64,000 nt of DNA from Halotalea alkalilenta DSM 17697 (GCF_000621205.1 NZ_KK211232.1:54609-118608), one strand, 5' to 3'; shown: positions 1 to 9,039, counted from the stretch's first letter. Notes: generated from the sequence alone by a model not told the origin. Made by a program: numbers and translations.

Positions 1-240
1 GCAGTGCGCTTCTTCGACCTGGCAGGAGCAGCGCTCTCGGTCTTGGCCGCTTCAGTCGTCTTGGCAGTCCGCGTCTTCGTCCGGGCTGGAGCTGCGCTCT
101 CGGCCTTGGGCGCTTCCGCCTTGGCAGTGCGCTTCTTCGTCCGGGCGGGAGCGGCACTCTCGGTCTTGGCCGCTTCAGCCTTGGCAGTGCGCTTCTTCGG
201 CCTGGCGGGAGCGGCACTCTCTGCGGATTTGGTCGCCGCG
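1..240. repeat. Tandem 60-63 bp repeat encoding the RNase R tail
   Basis: Four near-identical units recur with phase starts at about -2, 61, 121 and 181, each beginning with a ttggcagt-like motif. In the rnr frame each unit encodes about 20-21 residues of the type TAKAEAAKTESAAPARTKKR. The first unit is one codon longer. The array continues past the left edge, so the copy number is unknown. The resulting tail resembles lysine/alanine-rich histone H1-like tails. Confidence 0.9.
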
Positions 241-2780
241 GCCTTGGTCGCCTCAGCCTTGGCCATGTGCGACCGCTGCGCGGCCTTGGCTTCGCTCTGT
301 CCTTCGGACGACTGTCCACTGCGCTTGCGTCGCCGCGGCGTGCCCTGCTCGGTGACGGCGTCGCCGCGCGGGGCCTCGATCGCGGCGGGCTGCTCGTCAT
401 GCTGGCGCTTGCGACGCATCCGCTCACGCCGCCCCATCCGCCCTTTGCGTTTACGCTTGCCGCCCACCTCCTCGGCCGGAGCCGGCGGATTCTCGACTCG
501 CGTCTGCCGCGCGCGGGTCGGCGCCGGAGCGACCTTCTCGGCGATCAAAAAGTCGATCTTGCGACTGTCGAGGTCGACCCGGGCGACCTGCACGGTCACG
601 CTGTCACCCAGCCGATAGGTGGTGCCGCTGCGATCGCCGCGCAGCTGGTGGCGCTCGGGCTGGAACTGGTAGTAGTCCGAGGGCAACGCGCTGATGTGCA
701 CCAACCCTTCGATGAAATAGTCGTCCAGGCGTACGAAGATGCCGAACTGAGTCACCGAGGCGATCTTGCCACCGAGCACCTCGCCGACCTTGTCAGCCAT
801 GAACTCGCACTTCAGCCAGTCCTCGACGTCACGGGTCGCCTCATCGGCGCGGCGCTCGGTCATCGAACAGTGCTCGCCGAGCTCGACCATCTGTACGTCG
901 GTGTAGGGGCACCAGCGCTGCGCCGGCTCGACCGGCGTATCTTCGACCCGCTCGACGTTGCCGCTCTTCTGCCCGCTGCGAATCACCGAGCGGATGGCGC
1001 GGTGCACGATCAGATCGGGGTAGCGACGGATCGGCGAGGTGAAGTGGGCATAGGCGGCATAGGCGAGGCCGAAGTGGCCTTCGTTGTGCGGCGAATAGAC
1101 CGCCTGCATCATGCTGCGCAGCATCACCGTCTGGATGATGTCCGCATCGGGGCGCTGGCTGATCGCTTCACGCAGCACCTGGTAGTCGCTCGGGTTCGGC
1201 TCGTCGCCGCCGCCCAGGCTCAAACCGAGCTCGGCGAGGAACACGCGCAGATTGGCCAGCCGCTCCGCGGAGGGGCGCTGGTGGACGCGGTACAGCGCCG
1301 GCAGCTTGTGCTTGTCGAGGAAGCGCGCGGTGGCGACGTTGGCCGCCAGCATGCACTCCTCGATGATCTTGTGGGCGACGTTGCGCGAGCGCGGAACGAT
1401 CTTCTCGATCTTGCGCTCGTCGTTGAAGATGATCTGGGTTTCGGTGGTCTCGAAGTCGATCGCACCCCGCTCGGTGCGCGCCGTGCGAAGCACCTGGTAG
1501 AGCCCGTGGAGATCCTCGACCGCCGGCAGCACCGCGGCGTATTCGCGGCGCAGGCGACGCCCCTCCTCGCTTTCGGGCGCCTCGAGCATCGCGCCGACCT
1601 TAGTGTAGGTCAGCCGGGCGTGGGAGCGCATCAGCCCCTCGTAGAACTTGTAGCGGCTGATCTCGCCTTTCTTCGAGATGTTCATCTCGCAGACCATGCA
1701 GAGGCGATCGACGTCGGGGTTGATCGAACAGAGGCCGTTGGAGAGCAGCTCCGGAAGCATCGGCAGCACCTGCCCCGGGAAATAGACCGAATTACCCCGG
1801 CTGCGCGCTTCGACGTCGAGCGGCGTATCGACGCCGACGTAATAGGAGACGTCGGCGATTGCGACGATCAGCTTCCAGCTGCCCGACTTGGTGCGATAGG
1901 CATGCACCGCGTCGTCGAAGTCCTTCGCATCCTCGCCATCGATGGTGACCAGCGGCAGGTCGCGCAGGTCGACACGTCCATGCTTGTCCTGCTCCAGCAC
2001 TTCAGCGGAGATGCCTCGAATCTGCGCTTCGACCTCGTCGGGGAAATCCGAGGGCAGGTCGTGTTCGCGGATCGCGATCTCGATCTCCATCCCCGGGTCC
2101 ATCCGCTCACCGAGGACTTCGATCACTTCACCCTGGGGCCGTGCCCGAAGCGCGGGCTGCTGGGTGATGCGAACCGCCACTACCTGGCCGTCCCGAGCAC
2201 CGTTGGTGGCGGTCGGCGGTACCAGCACCTCATGAGCGATGCGGGAGTTTTCCGGTATCAGCGCCGCGAATCCCGTCTCGCTCGAGTGTTCGCGGAAAAT
2301 ACCGATCAGCGTCTGGGTGTTGGCGGCGGTGACCTCGACGATGGTCGCCTCGGGGCGGCCGCGGCGATCACGACCGCTGACCCGCGCCACCACGAGGTCA
2401 CCGTCGAAGACGCGGCGCATCTGCCGCGGCGGCAGGATGAGGTCGGGTTTTTCTCCATCCTTGCGCGAGAGGAAGCCGATACCGTCGCGATGACCGATCA
2501 CCCGCCCCTCGATCAGCTCAGAGGGATCGATGGTCTGGTAGGCGCCATCGCGGGTCTTGAGGATCTGCCCGTCGCGTTCCATGGCGATCATCCGCCGCCG
2601 CACCGCTTCTCGCTGTTCCTCGTCCTCGAGGCCCAAAAGCCGGCTCATGTTCTCGTGAGTCAAAGGCTTGCCATGGGCAGCGAGACGCTCGAGCAGAAAT
2701 TCACGGCTGGGAATGGGCTTATCGTAATTATTGGCTTCGCGCTCGGCGTTGGGGTCTTCGCTCAACGTCCACTGCTTCAT
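1..2780 (-). CDS. rnr: Ribonuclease R, 3' end beyond window
   Basis: 3'-5' exoribonuclease that degrades structured RNA in the cytoplasm. The frame is open from ATG 2780 to the left edge (at least 926 codons), so the C-terminus is missing. The N-terminus reads MKQWTLSEDP and leads into a winged-helix region. The RNB catalytic motif IDGEDAKDFDDAV lies at residues 280-292, with D281, D287 and D289 spaced as the metal-binding Asp residues of E. coli RNase R (272, 278, 280). The last ~80 visible codons are an Ala/Lys/Glu/Pro repeat tail (separate entry), much longer than the short basic tail of E. coli RNase R. The antisense strand of this gene also carries a long open frame, which I treat as a GC-driven shadow. 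Identification is firm; only the C-terminal end is unknown. Confidence 0.95.
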   Translation of the reverse strand, partial: MKQWTLSEDPNAEREANNYDKPIPSREFLLERLAAHGKPLTHENMSRLLGLEDEEQREAVRRRMIAMERDGQILKTRDGAYQTIDPSELIEGRVIGHRDGIGFLSRKDGEKPDLILPPRQMRRVFDGDLVVARVSGRDRRGRPEATIVEVTAANTQTLIGIFREHSSETGFAALIPENSRIAHEVLVPPTATNGARDGQVVAVRITQQPALRARPQGEVIEVLGERMDPGMEIEIAIREHDLPSDFPDEVEAQIRGISAEVLEQDKHGRVDLRDLPLVTIDGEDAKDFDDAVHAYRTKSGSWKLIVAIADVSYYVGVDTPLDVEARSRGNSVYFPGQVLPMLPELLSNGLCSINPDVDRLCMVCEMNISKKGEISRYKFYEGLMRSHARLTYTKVGAMLEAPESEEGRRLRREYAAVLPAVEDLHGLYQVLRTARTERGAIDFETTETQIIFNDERKIEKIVPRSRNVAHKIIEECMLAANVATARFLDKHKLPALYRVHQRPSAERLANLRVFLAELGLSLGGGDEPNPSDYQVLREAISQRPDADIIQTVMLRSMMQAVYSPHNEGHFGLAYAAYAHFTSPIRRYPDLIVHRAIRSVIRSGQKSGNVERVEDTPVEPAQRWCPYTDVQMVELGEHCSMTERRADEATRDVEDWLKCEFMADKVGEVLGGKIASVTQFGIFVRLDDYFIEGLVHISALPSDYYQFQPERHQLRGDRSGTTYRLGDSVTVQVARVDLDSRKIDFLIAEKVAPAPTRARQTRVENPPAPAEEVGGKRKRKGRMGRRERMRRKRQHDEQPAAIEAPRGDAVTEQGTPRRRKRSGQSSEGQSEAKAAQRSHMAKAEATKAAATKSAESAAPARPKKRTAKAEAAKTESAAPARTKKRTAKAEAPKAESAAPARTKTRTAKTTEAAKTESAAPARSKKRT

Positions 2781-2956
2781 GAATACGTCCCTGACTGATT
2801 GGATACCGACCGGCTGGATGCGGCGAAAGAATGAGGGCGCGGCATGGGGGACTTCGCTGTGACAAAGACGAACGCGCGCTCGGAAGATGTGAGGGTAACG
2901 GAGGTATTGCCGTGGAACCCGATCACGGATTCATATGGAGTGGTTGACATGCGACG

Positions 2957-2986
2957 AGTATAGCCGCCACTTAGGTACGAACCCAA
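2957..2986 (-). promoter_or_regulatory. Candidate rnr promoter
   Basis: On the minus strand a TTGGGT -35 (2981-2986) and a TATACT -10 (2957-2962) are separated by 18 bp. The rnr leader would be about 170 nt. The -10 is good and the -35 is weak; no transcript start is known. Confidence 0.4.
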
Positions 2987-3026
2987 GCGACGTTTCCGTC
3001 TCGCGGTGCTTTTCATCCCGCCCCTC

Positions 3027-3054
3027 TTGCAACGAAGAAAAAAAAAGGTATTAT
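3027..3054 (+). promoter_or_regulatory. Promoter of the tRNA-Leu array
   Basis: TTGCAA (3027-3032), a 16-bp A-rich spacer and TATTAT (3049-3054) lie about 55 bp before the first tRNA. A GC-rich discriminator (ctgcggcc) follows the -10, as is usual for stringently controlled stable RNA promoters. Good match to sigma-70. Confidence 0.65.
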
Positions 3055-3107
3055 CTGCGGCCACTTGCCCGAGGCATCCCAAGCATATGGGGTCAGCCGA
3101 ACTGCAG

Positions 3108-3194
3108 GCCCAGGTGGCGGAATTGGTAGACGCGCTAGCTTCAGGTGCTAGTGTCCTTACGGACGTGAAGGTTCAAGTCCTTTCCTGGGCACCA
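3108..3194 (+). tRNA. tRNA-Leu(CAG), copy 1
   Basis: 87 nt including encoded CCA. The acceptor stem GCCCAGG pairs fully with CCTGGGC. The anticodon stem CTAGC/GCTAG encloses the loop TTCAGGT, giving anticodon CAG (reads CUG, the main Leu codon of a GC-rich genome). A long class II variable arm GTCC-TTAC-GGAC and the T loop TTCAAGT are present. Confidence 0.97.
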
Positions 3195-3240
3195 CTGTTC
3201 TTTTCGGCCAGCTTGATATAGGCAAGGGCAAGACTGCAAG

Positions 3241-3327
3241 GCCCGGATGGCGGAATTGGTAGACGCGCTAGCTTCAGGTGCTAGTGTCCTTATGGACGTG
3301 AAGGTTCAAGTCCTTTTCCGGGCACCA
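3241..3327 (+). tRNA. tRNA-Leu(CAG), copy 2 (acceptor-stem variant)
   Basis: 87 nt with encoded CCA. The body matches copy 1 except for a compensated acceptor stem (GCCCGGA with TCCGGGC) and one variable-loop change (TTAT for TTAC). All stems still pair, so the gene looks functional. It lies 46 bp after copy 1. Confidence 0.97.
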
Positions 3328-3392
3328 TATTGTTGGATCCACTTGTCAGACCCACCATGTCGGACCCCGCGGAAGAGCGGTGGTTCGGACAA

Positions 3393-3479
3393 GCCCAGGT
3401 GGCGGAATTGGTAGACGCGCTAGCTTCAGGTGCTAGTGTCCTTACGGACGTGAAGGTTCAAGTCCTTTCCTGGGCACCA
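3393..3479 (+). tRNA. tRNA-Leu(CAG), copy 3
   Basis: Identical to copy 1 across the 87 nt, with acceptor GCCCAGG/CCTGGGC, anticodon CAG and encoded CCA. It is the last gene of the array, 65 bp after copy 2 and just before a terminator hairpin. Confidence 0.97.
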
Positions 3480-3490
3480 AGATCATTCGA

Positions 3491-3520
3491 GAACCGGCCC
3501 CTGGCCGGTTCTTTCGTTTC
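3491..3520 (+). terminator. Rho-independent terminator of the tRNA array
   Basis: GAACCGGCC (3491-3499), a 3-nt loop and GGCCGGTTC (3503-3511) form a perfect 9-bp stem followed by a T-rich tail (tttcgttt). It closes the tRNA-Leu operon. Confidence 0.85.
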
Positions 3521-3570
3521 CGCACGCCCCAATGCCATCCCACGCCGCCATCCCATCCAGCTCCCCACGC

Positions 3571-4455
3571 CTACCGTTCGGCGCGCTTCGCGGTCATCGG
3601 GCGGGAGGTCTGGGCGGCTCCCGCCGCGGCAATGATGATCGAAAGAACCGCCAGCCACTGCAGCGGTGTGAGCCGCTCGCTCAGGAAGATCAACCCCGAC
3701 ATGGCGGCAACTGCAGGCTCGAGGCTCATCAGCATGCTGAAGGTGCGCGACGGCATCCGTCGCAGGGCGACCATCTCGAGCGAATAGGGCAAGGCCGTGG
3801 AAAGCACGGCCACCGCCAACGCGACCGGCAGAAAGGCCGGCACGAACAGTTCGCCGCCGAGCCGGGCGATGCCGATCGGCATCGCCATCAGCGCCGCTAC
3901 TACGGTACCCAGCGCCACGGTACGGCTGCCATGGTCGGTGCCCGCCTTGCGCCCATAGATGATGTAGAGCGCCCAACAGCCTCCGGCCGCAAGCGCGAAT
4001 GCAGCGCCCAGCGGGTCGATCGGCGCCTGGGTCGCGCCTACCGGCAGCAGCAGCCAAAGCCCCAGCGCGACAAGGGCCACCCAAACGACGTCGAGCACCC
4101 GGCGCGAGGAGCACAGCGCTACGGCAAGCGGGCCGGTGAACTCCAGCGCTACCGCGATACCCAGCGGCACACGCTCGAGCGCTTGGTAGAACAGCATGTT
4201 CATCCCACCGAGCGCGAGACCATAGACCAGCAGCGAACGGCAGGAGTGCAGTCCAGGCCATCCACCCCGCCAAGGACGCATGATCGCGCAGAGCAGTAGC
4301 GCGGCGAGTCCCAGGCGAAGGGCTGAGACGCCCACCGCTCCAAGCGCGGGGAACAGGGTCTTGGCAAGCGCCGCCCCGGTCTGGATCGAGACCATCGCCA
4401 CCAGCAGCAGCACGACGGGAAACCAGATGGAGCGAGAGGCGGTCAGGAGCGGCAT
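3571..4455 (-). CDS. rhtA: RhtA-type threonine/homoserine exporter (EamA family)
   Basis: 294 residues, the usual RhtA length, with about ten hydrophobic helices arranged as two EamA repeats in the inner membrane. Stretches nearly identical to E. coli RhtA are visible, such as VPLGIAVALEFTGPLAVAL and AVAVLSTALPYSLEMVALRR. RhtA exports threonine and homoserine by proton antiport; the substrate here is inferred from similarity. ATG 4455 is used; the ribosome site is weak. The gene stands alone between the tRNA terminator and the nuclease gene, transcribed leftwards. Confidence 0.88.
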   Translation of the reverse strand: MPLLTASRSIWFPVVLLLVAMVSIQTGAALAKTLFPALGAVGVSALRLGLAALLLCAIMRPWRGGWPGLHSCRSLLVYGLALGGMNMLFYQALERVPLGIAVALEFTGPLAVALCSSRRVLDVVWVALVALGLWLLLPVGATQAPIDPLGAAFALAAGGCWALYIIYGRKAGTDHGSRTVALGTVVAALMAMPIGIARLGGELFVPAFLPVALAVAVLSTALPYSLEMVALRRMPSRTFSMLMSLEPAVAAMSGLIFLSERLTPLQWLAVLSIIIAAAGAAQTSRPMTAKRAER

Positions 4456-4580
4456 GAGCAGTCAGCGGTCAGGCGCCGTAGCGACGGCAAGTGAATAAGG
4501 GGGCGCAAGGCTATCACGGCTGCCCAATGAGCGCGCCATGCTGGTGCACCCTTTCGCCTAGCCTCAGCCCCTTCGCTCGC

Positions 4581-5516
4581 TCAGTAGCGCGAAGGCCTGC
4601 GGGCATAGCGTTCGAGCTGCCAGCCGCTGGTATCGATCTGAGATTCCAACTGCGACTGGCCGTTCGCCGGCAGCCCAGGGAAGAAATCGAGTCCGGTACG
4701 GGCTTCGATCTCATCGATGCTGACCAGGTAGCGGTCGAGCGGTTCGTCGCCGCGCACGCGCTGGGGCATGATGAAGGCCAGCGCCCGGGGCCTCTGCCCC
4801 GCTGCTCCAGGCGCGACGACGATCTTGTAGAAAGCCTCGGGGATCGAGACGCAGGTCGGAAGCTCCAGCTCGATCAAACGCGCCAGCGAACGTTGGCATG
4901 AGGGGAGCCATTCGAAGCTCTCGCCGTAGATCGGTCCGCTGACCACCCAGAGCGTGCCGAAGCGAGGCAGCATGTCGTCCATCACCGCGGCCTCGAGGCG
5001 CTGCCATAGCTTGCGGTTGAGATCAGGGCGCTGCGGGGCGATGTTGGTCATCAGGAAGGTCTGCCGCTGGGCTTCTCGCCCATAGACGCTGGCGATCGCG
5101 TAGTTCGGCGCCATATGGCCGCGATCGTAACCGCTGCCGGTGTAGGCATCCGACGACAGCGGCAGCCCCGACCGCCAGTCGCGCTCGAATCCGTCGGGGC
5201 GTGGCAGGCGATAGGCGGGATGATCGGCATCGAGCCGGTAGAGCACCCAGAGCGGAGTCATCCGCAGGTCAGACCAGCCGACCAGGAAGCCCTCGTTGCG
5301 CAGGATACGATGGAAAGTGCGCCAGTCCAACGAGCGCTGCACCGCGGGCGGTCCTTCCCAGCTCATCCGCTCGCGATGTTCCTGCTCGCTGTAGTACCAG
5401 AGCCCGCCGATCACCACGGCGAACACCAGCCCCAAGAGCCCACCGCGCGCCAGCTTGCGAATCCAGCCGAACGGCCAGGGCAGCGACGCCGAACGCGCCT
5501 TGCGACGTCGCGCCAT
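4581..5516 (-). CDS. Membrane-anchored DNA/RNA non-specific endonuclease (NUC1 family)
   Basis: 311 residues. A basic N-terminus (MARRRKAR) and a hydrophobic segment at about 26-42 predict a signal anchor that places the catalytic domain in the periplasm. The beta-beta-alpha-metal motif DRGHMAPN sits at residues 131-138 (H134 as general base), followed by TNIAPQ (157-162) and a downstream Asn, as in Serratia nuclease and EndoG relatives. The family cuts DNA and RNA without sequence preference. No cognate inhibitor gene is visible beside it, which fits a periplasmic scavenging or DNA-uptake role more than a toxin. GAAGG ahead of ATG 5516 acts as ribosome site. Confidence 0.87.
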   Translation of the reverse strand: MARRRKARSASLPWPFGWIRKLARGGLLGLVFAVVIGGLWYYSEQEHRERMSWEGPPAVQRSLDWRTFHRILRNEGFLVGWSDLRMTPLWVLYRLDADHPAYRLPRPDGFERDWRSGLPLSSDAYTGSGYDRGHMAPNYAIASVYGREAQRQTFLMTNIAPQRPDLNRKLWQRLEAAVMDDMLPRFGTLWVVSGPIYGESFEWLPSCQRSLARLIELELPTCVSIPEAFYKIVVAPGAAGQRPRALAFIMPQRVRGDEPLDRYLVSIDEIEARTGLDFFPGLPANGQSQLESQIDTSGWQLERYARRPSRY

Positions 5517-5666
5517 CAGCCTTCACCCCGGCCGGACTTCATCCTCGGGCAGCACGCGATGCACAACCCCTCGATCAACGACTCAAAAAAGAATCCAGCC
5601 TTCACGTCTTGCTCTTGTCATGCGTAGAACGGCCCAGGGCTACGCCCGGGTGGAAGAACACGGTGC

Positions 5667-5942
5667 CTAGAGGCCAACGGAGAACATCGTCTCCAGGTCA
5701 TGACGGGAATGCACCTTGAGCGCTGACAGCGTCTCGGTGTCATGAATGCCCTCGATCTCATTGAGCCGCACGGTCACCAGCTGCGACAGGGCTTCGAAGT
5801 CGGCGACCCGGGCGACCGCGACGAGATCGACGCGCCCGCAGGTCGAGTAGACCTCGCTGATGCCCGGCACCTCGGCGAGACGCTCGGCAAGCGGCTGGAT
5901 CGCGCCTTTTTCGGCGTTGATCAGGATGATGGCATTGATCAT
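5667..5942 (-). CDS. Stand-alone Lrp/AsnC effector-binding (RAM) domain protein
   Basis: 91 residues from ATG 5942, reading MINAIILINAEKG. The protein is only the alpha-beta ligand-binding domain of Lrp/AsnC regulators; there is no room for an N-terminal helix-turn-helix. GAGAG lies 5 nt before ATG 5942. A GTG at 5954 would add four residues but has no ribosome site. Such single-domain proteins form ring-shaped oligomers and bind amino acids; they may modulate full-length Lrp proteins. Ligand and partner unknown. It is separated from spoVR by a terminator. Confidence 0.85.
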   Translation of the reverse strand: MINAIILINAEKGAIQPLAERLAEVPGISEVYSTCGRVDLVAVARVADFEALSQLVTVRLNEIEGIHDTETLSALKVHSRHDLETMFSVGL

Positions 5943-6023
5943 AGCGACTCTCACTGAGGTGACTGATCTGACACGACCGCGGCAGTATACCTGGATGCAC
6001 CGTTACCTGCCCGCCTCGGCCGC

Positions 6024-6055
6024 GAGGAAAGAAGAAGGCCCGCGCGAGGCGGGCC
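6024..6055 (-). terminator. Terminator of the prkA-yeaH-spoVR unit
   Basis: On the minus strand, GGCCCGC and GCGGGCC (6037-6055) form a 7-bp GC stem followed by a T-rich tract (TTCTTCTTTC), about 20 nt after the spoVR stop. Confidence 0.8.
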
Positions 6056-6076
6056 CGGTGATGACGGGAAGCGGAG

Positions 6077-7645
6077 TCAGTGCAGCTCGGTGTCGCTGCT
6101 CGGCCACTGATAGCGCTGGACCAGCTCATCCCCTTCACGCGACTCGAGCCGCACCGGGAATCCCCACAATTGATGCAGATAGCGCAGTACCGAATGCACC
6201 GACCGCTCCATCGGACGACGGTCGCTACGCTGGTGGCGCAGGGTCAGCGAGCGGTCGCCATAGACGTCGGCCTCCCAGACCTGGATGTCAGGCTCGCGGT
6301 GGCCGAGCGCGTACTGGGACGAAAGCGCCTCGCGGAGCTGGCGATAGCCATCGTCGTCATGGATGGCGCCTATCTCGAGGGTCTCCTCGCGATCATCGTC
6401 GAGCAGCGCGAAGAGGCGCAGGTCACGCATCACCTTGGGTGAGAGGAACTGCTGGATGAACGACTCGTCTTTGAAGTTCTGCATCGCGAAATGCAGCGTC
6501 GGCAGCCACTCCGAGCCGGCGAGCTCGGGGAACCAGCGGCGGTCCTCGTCCGTCGGCGCCTCGCAGATCCGCTTGATGTCGGTGAACATCGCAAAACCGA
6601 GCGCATAGGGGTTGATGCCGTTGTAGTAGGGGCTATCGAAACCCGGCTGGGCCACCACCGAGGTATGCGACTGGAGGAACTCGAGCATGATCCCCTCGTC
6701 GATCAGCCTCTCGTCGTAGAGCTGGTGCATGATGGTGTAATGCCAGAAGGTCGCCCATCCCTCGTTCATCACCTGGGTCTGGCGCTGGGGATAGAAGTAC
6801 TGCGCCATCTTGCGTACGATGCGCACCACTTCGCGCTGCCACGGTGCGAGCAGCGGCGCGTTCTTTTCCAGGAAGTAGAGCAGGTTCTCCTGCGGCTCCG
6901 CCGGATAGCGCCCGCGCCGATGCAGCCGCAGCGGATCGTTGCTGTCGTCCTCCTGCTCGCCCCCGGCCTGGAGCGGATGCGGAATGGTGCTCCATAGCAT
7001 GTTGACCTGCGACTGCAAATAGGCCTCGCGCTCGGACTGGCGCTTCGCCTCCTCGGCGGCGGAGATCGGTGACGGACGCTTGTAGCGGTCGACGCCGTAG
7101 TTCTGCAGCGCATGGCAGGCGTCGAGCAGCTGCTCCACCGCATCGACCCCATGGCGCTCCTCGCATTCGGCGATGTAGCGCCGGGCGAACACCAGGTAGT
7201 CGACGATCGCCGACGCATCGGTCCAGGTACGAAACAGGTAGTTGCCCTTGAAGAACGAATTGTGCCCATAGCAGGCATGCGCGATGACCAGGATCTGCAT
7301 CATCAGCGTGTTCTCTTCCATCAGATAGGCGATGCAGGGGTCCGAATTGATCACCAGCTCGTAGGCCAGCCCCATCTGCCCGCGGCGATAAGCCTGCTCG
7401 ACCGACAGGAACTGCTTGCCGAACGACCAGTGGTGGTACCCGACCGGCATGCCGACGCTGGCATAGGCATCCATCATCTGTTCGGAGGTGATCACCTCGA
7501 TCTGGTTGGGGTAGGTATCGAGCCGGTACTGCGCGGCTACCCGTGCGATCTCCCGCTCGAAACGCTCGAGATCGGAGAAGCTCCAGTCCGACCCTTTGCT
7601 CGGCTGGCGCTCATCGAGCCCTTCGCGCACATGGACTTCAGCCAT
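6077..7645 (-). CDS. SpoVR family protein (YcgB homologue)
   Basis: 522 residues from ATG 7645, which has a strong GGAGG site 7 nt upstream; the frame stays open further upstream but without a start signal. Family hallmarks include YHHWSFGKQF (about 70-79) and HACYGHN (123-129), conserved His-rich motifs of SpoVR proteins. The name comes from a Bacillus sporulation gene; in Proteobacteria the biochemical function is not established. It is the third gene of the prkA-yeaH-spoVR unit, 35 nt after yeaH, so it probably acts with the PrkA kinase in stress or stationary phase. Confidence 0.92.
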   Translation of the reverse strand: MAEVHVREGLDERQPSKGSDWSFSDLERFEREIARVAAQYRLDTYPNQIEVITSEQMMDAYASVGMPVGYHHWSFGKQFLSVEQAYRRGQMGLAYELVINSDPCIAYLMEENTLMMQILVIAHACYGHNSFFKGNYLFRTWTDASAIVDYLVFARRYIAECEERHGVDAVEQLLDACHALQNYGVDRYKRPSPISAAEEAKRQSEREAYLQSQVNMLWSTIPHPLQAGGEQEDDSNDPLRLHRRGRYPAEPQENLLYFLEKNAPLLAPWQREVVRIVRKMAQYFYPQRQTQVMNEGWATFWHYTIMHQLYDERLIDEGIMLEFLQSHTSVVAQPGFDSPYYNGINPYALGFAMFTDIKRICEAPTDEDRRWFPELAGSEWLPTLHFAMQNFKDESFIQQFLSPKVMRDLRLFALLDDDREETLEIGAIHDDDGYRQLREALSSQYALGHREPDIQVWEADVYGDRSLTLRHQRSDRRPMERSVHSVLRYLHQLWGFPVRLESREGDELVQRYQWPSSDTELH

Positions 7646-7680
7646 CTTCTGCCTCCTCGAATCGAGAGCTTGGGCGCCGT

Positions 7681-8964
7681 TCAGGCAGCCTGGCGGCGCT
7701 TGAACAGTTCGCGGAAGACCGGATAGATATCGCTTGCCTCGACGATCTGCTGCATCGCGAACCGCTTGCCGTGCCGCTCGGCGACCCGGGTGTACTCCTC
7801 CCACAGCGCCTGGTGGGCATGGGGCGTGATCTCGACGTAGGCGAAGTAGCGCAAGAGCGGCATCAGCTTGTCGTCGAGCAGTCGCCGGCAGCTGACCGAG
7901 TCGTCGTCCCAGTTGTCGCCGTCCGAGGCCTGGGCGACGTAGAGATTCCAGTCACCCGGCGGATAGCGCTCCTCGATCACCTCGTGGAGCAGCCCGAGGG
8001 CGCTCGAGACGATGGTCCCGCCGGTCTCACGAGAGTAGAAGAACTCCTCCTCGTCCACCTCCTTGGCCGCGGTGTGGTGGCGAATGAACACCAGCTCGAC
8101 CCGTTCGTAGTTCCGCTCGAGGAACAGGTAGAGCAGCAGGAAGAAACGCTTGGCGATGTCCTTGTGCGCCTGGGTCATCGAGCCGGAAACGTCCATGATG
8201 CAGAACATCACCGCCCGATTGGATGGCTGGGGCTGGTCGGCGAGCTGGTTGTAGCGCAGGTCGTAGGTATCGATGAACGGCACCGCCTCGAGCCGCTTCT
8301 CGAGCGCCTCGATTTCCCCCTTGAGCTCACGGATCCGTGACGGGTTGCGCAGCACCGGGTCCTTGCGCTCCTCCTCGTCGAGCGCCTCCTGGGCCTCGCG
8401 CAGCGCGCGACGGATCGGCGCACGCATCGCGATGCGCCGGGCATAGGCCTCGCGCATCGAACGCACTACGTTCATCCGCGCGGGCACTCCGTCTCGCCCG
8501 ACCCCTGCGCGTACCGGGCGCACCTCGCGCATGTCGACCAGCTGCTTGCGCTCTAGATGCGGCAGCTCCAGCCCGTCGAAGACGAAATCGAGAAACTCCT
8601 CGCGCGAAAGAGAGAAGGCGAACTCGTCCATCCCTTCGCCCTGATTCGACGCCCGGCCATCGCCGCTGCCGTTTCCCCCACCGCCGCCGCTGGGCCGGCG
8701 CAGGCGGTCACCGGTGACGAACTCCTTGTTGCCGGGGCTGACGATGGTGCGATTGCCGCCCTGCCCATGACGGAACACCGGCTCGGAGATATCGCGGGCG
8801 GGTATGCTGACCTTCTCGCCGCGCTCCATGTCGGTGATCGAGCGCCGGTTGATCGACTCCTCCACCGCCCGCTTGATGTGACTGCGATAGCGACGCAGGA
8901 ACCGCTGCCGGTTGACTGCGCTCTTGTTGCGGGCATTAGCCCGCCGATCGATGAAGTAACTCAT
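7681..8964 (-). CDS. yeaH: YeaH/UPF0229 vWA-like protein
   Basis: 427 residues from ATG 8964, exactly the length of E. coli YeaH. GGAGG lies 8-9 nt upstream; a second ATG 6 nt earlier is less well spaced. The N-terminus MSYFIDRR is typical. A glycine-rich linker occupies about 93-103, and the C-terminal half is a vWA-type domain with a MIDAS-like DVSGSM at 258-263. Known as a partner gene of PrkA/YeaG; molecular role unresolved. It sits 145 nt after prkA, beyond a strong hairpin, and 35 nt before spoVR. Confidence 0.93.
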   Translation of the reverse strand: MSYFIDRRANARNKSAVNRQRFLRRYRSHIKRAVEESINRRSITDMERGEKVSIPARDISEPVFRHGQGGNRTIVSPGNKEFVTGDRLRRPSGGGGGNGSGDGRASNQGEGMDEFAFSLSREEFLDFVFDGLELPHLERKQLVDMREVRPVRAGVGRDGVPARMNVVRSMREAYARRIAMRAPIRRALREAQEALDEEERKDPVLRNPSRIRELKGEIEALEKRLEAVPFIDTYDLRYNQLADQPQPSNRAVMFCIMDVSGSMTQAHKDIAKRFFLLLYLFLERNYERVELVFIRHHTAAKEVDEEEFFYSRETGGTIVSSALGLLHEVIEERYPPGDWNLYVAQASDGDNWDDDSVSCRRLLDDKLMPLLRYFAYVEITPHAHQALWEEYTRVAERHGKRFAMQQIVEASDIYPVFRELFKRRQAA

Positions 8965-9039
8965 GCACATCCACCTCCCTTGCAGAGACCAGCGCGCCTT
9001 CGTTGACCTCGAGGCGCGGCGGCGAAGGGTGCCGGAGGG

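Noticed and set aside
267-2798. 843-codon open frame on the plus strand opposite rnr
   Set aside because: It is antisense to clear RNase R catalytic motifs and its translation shows no family features; long antisense frames are common in GC-rich DNA.
2777-3082. 101-codon minus-strand frame upstream of rnr
   Set aside because: Spans the rnr leader and promoter region, has no ribosome site or recognisable domain.
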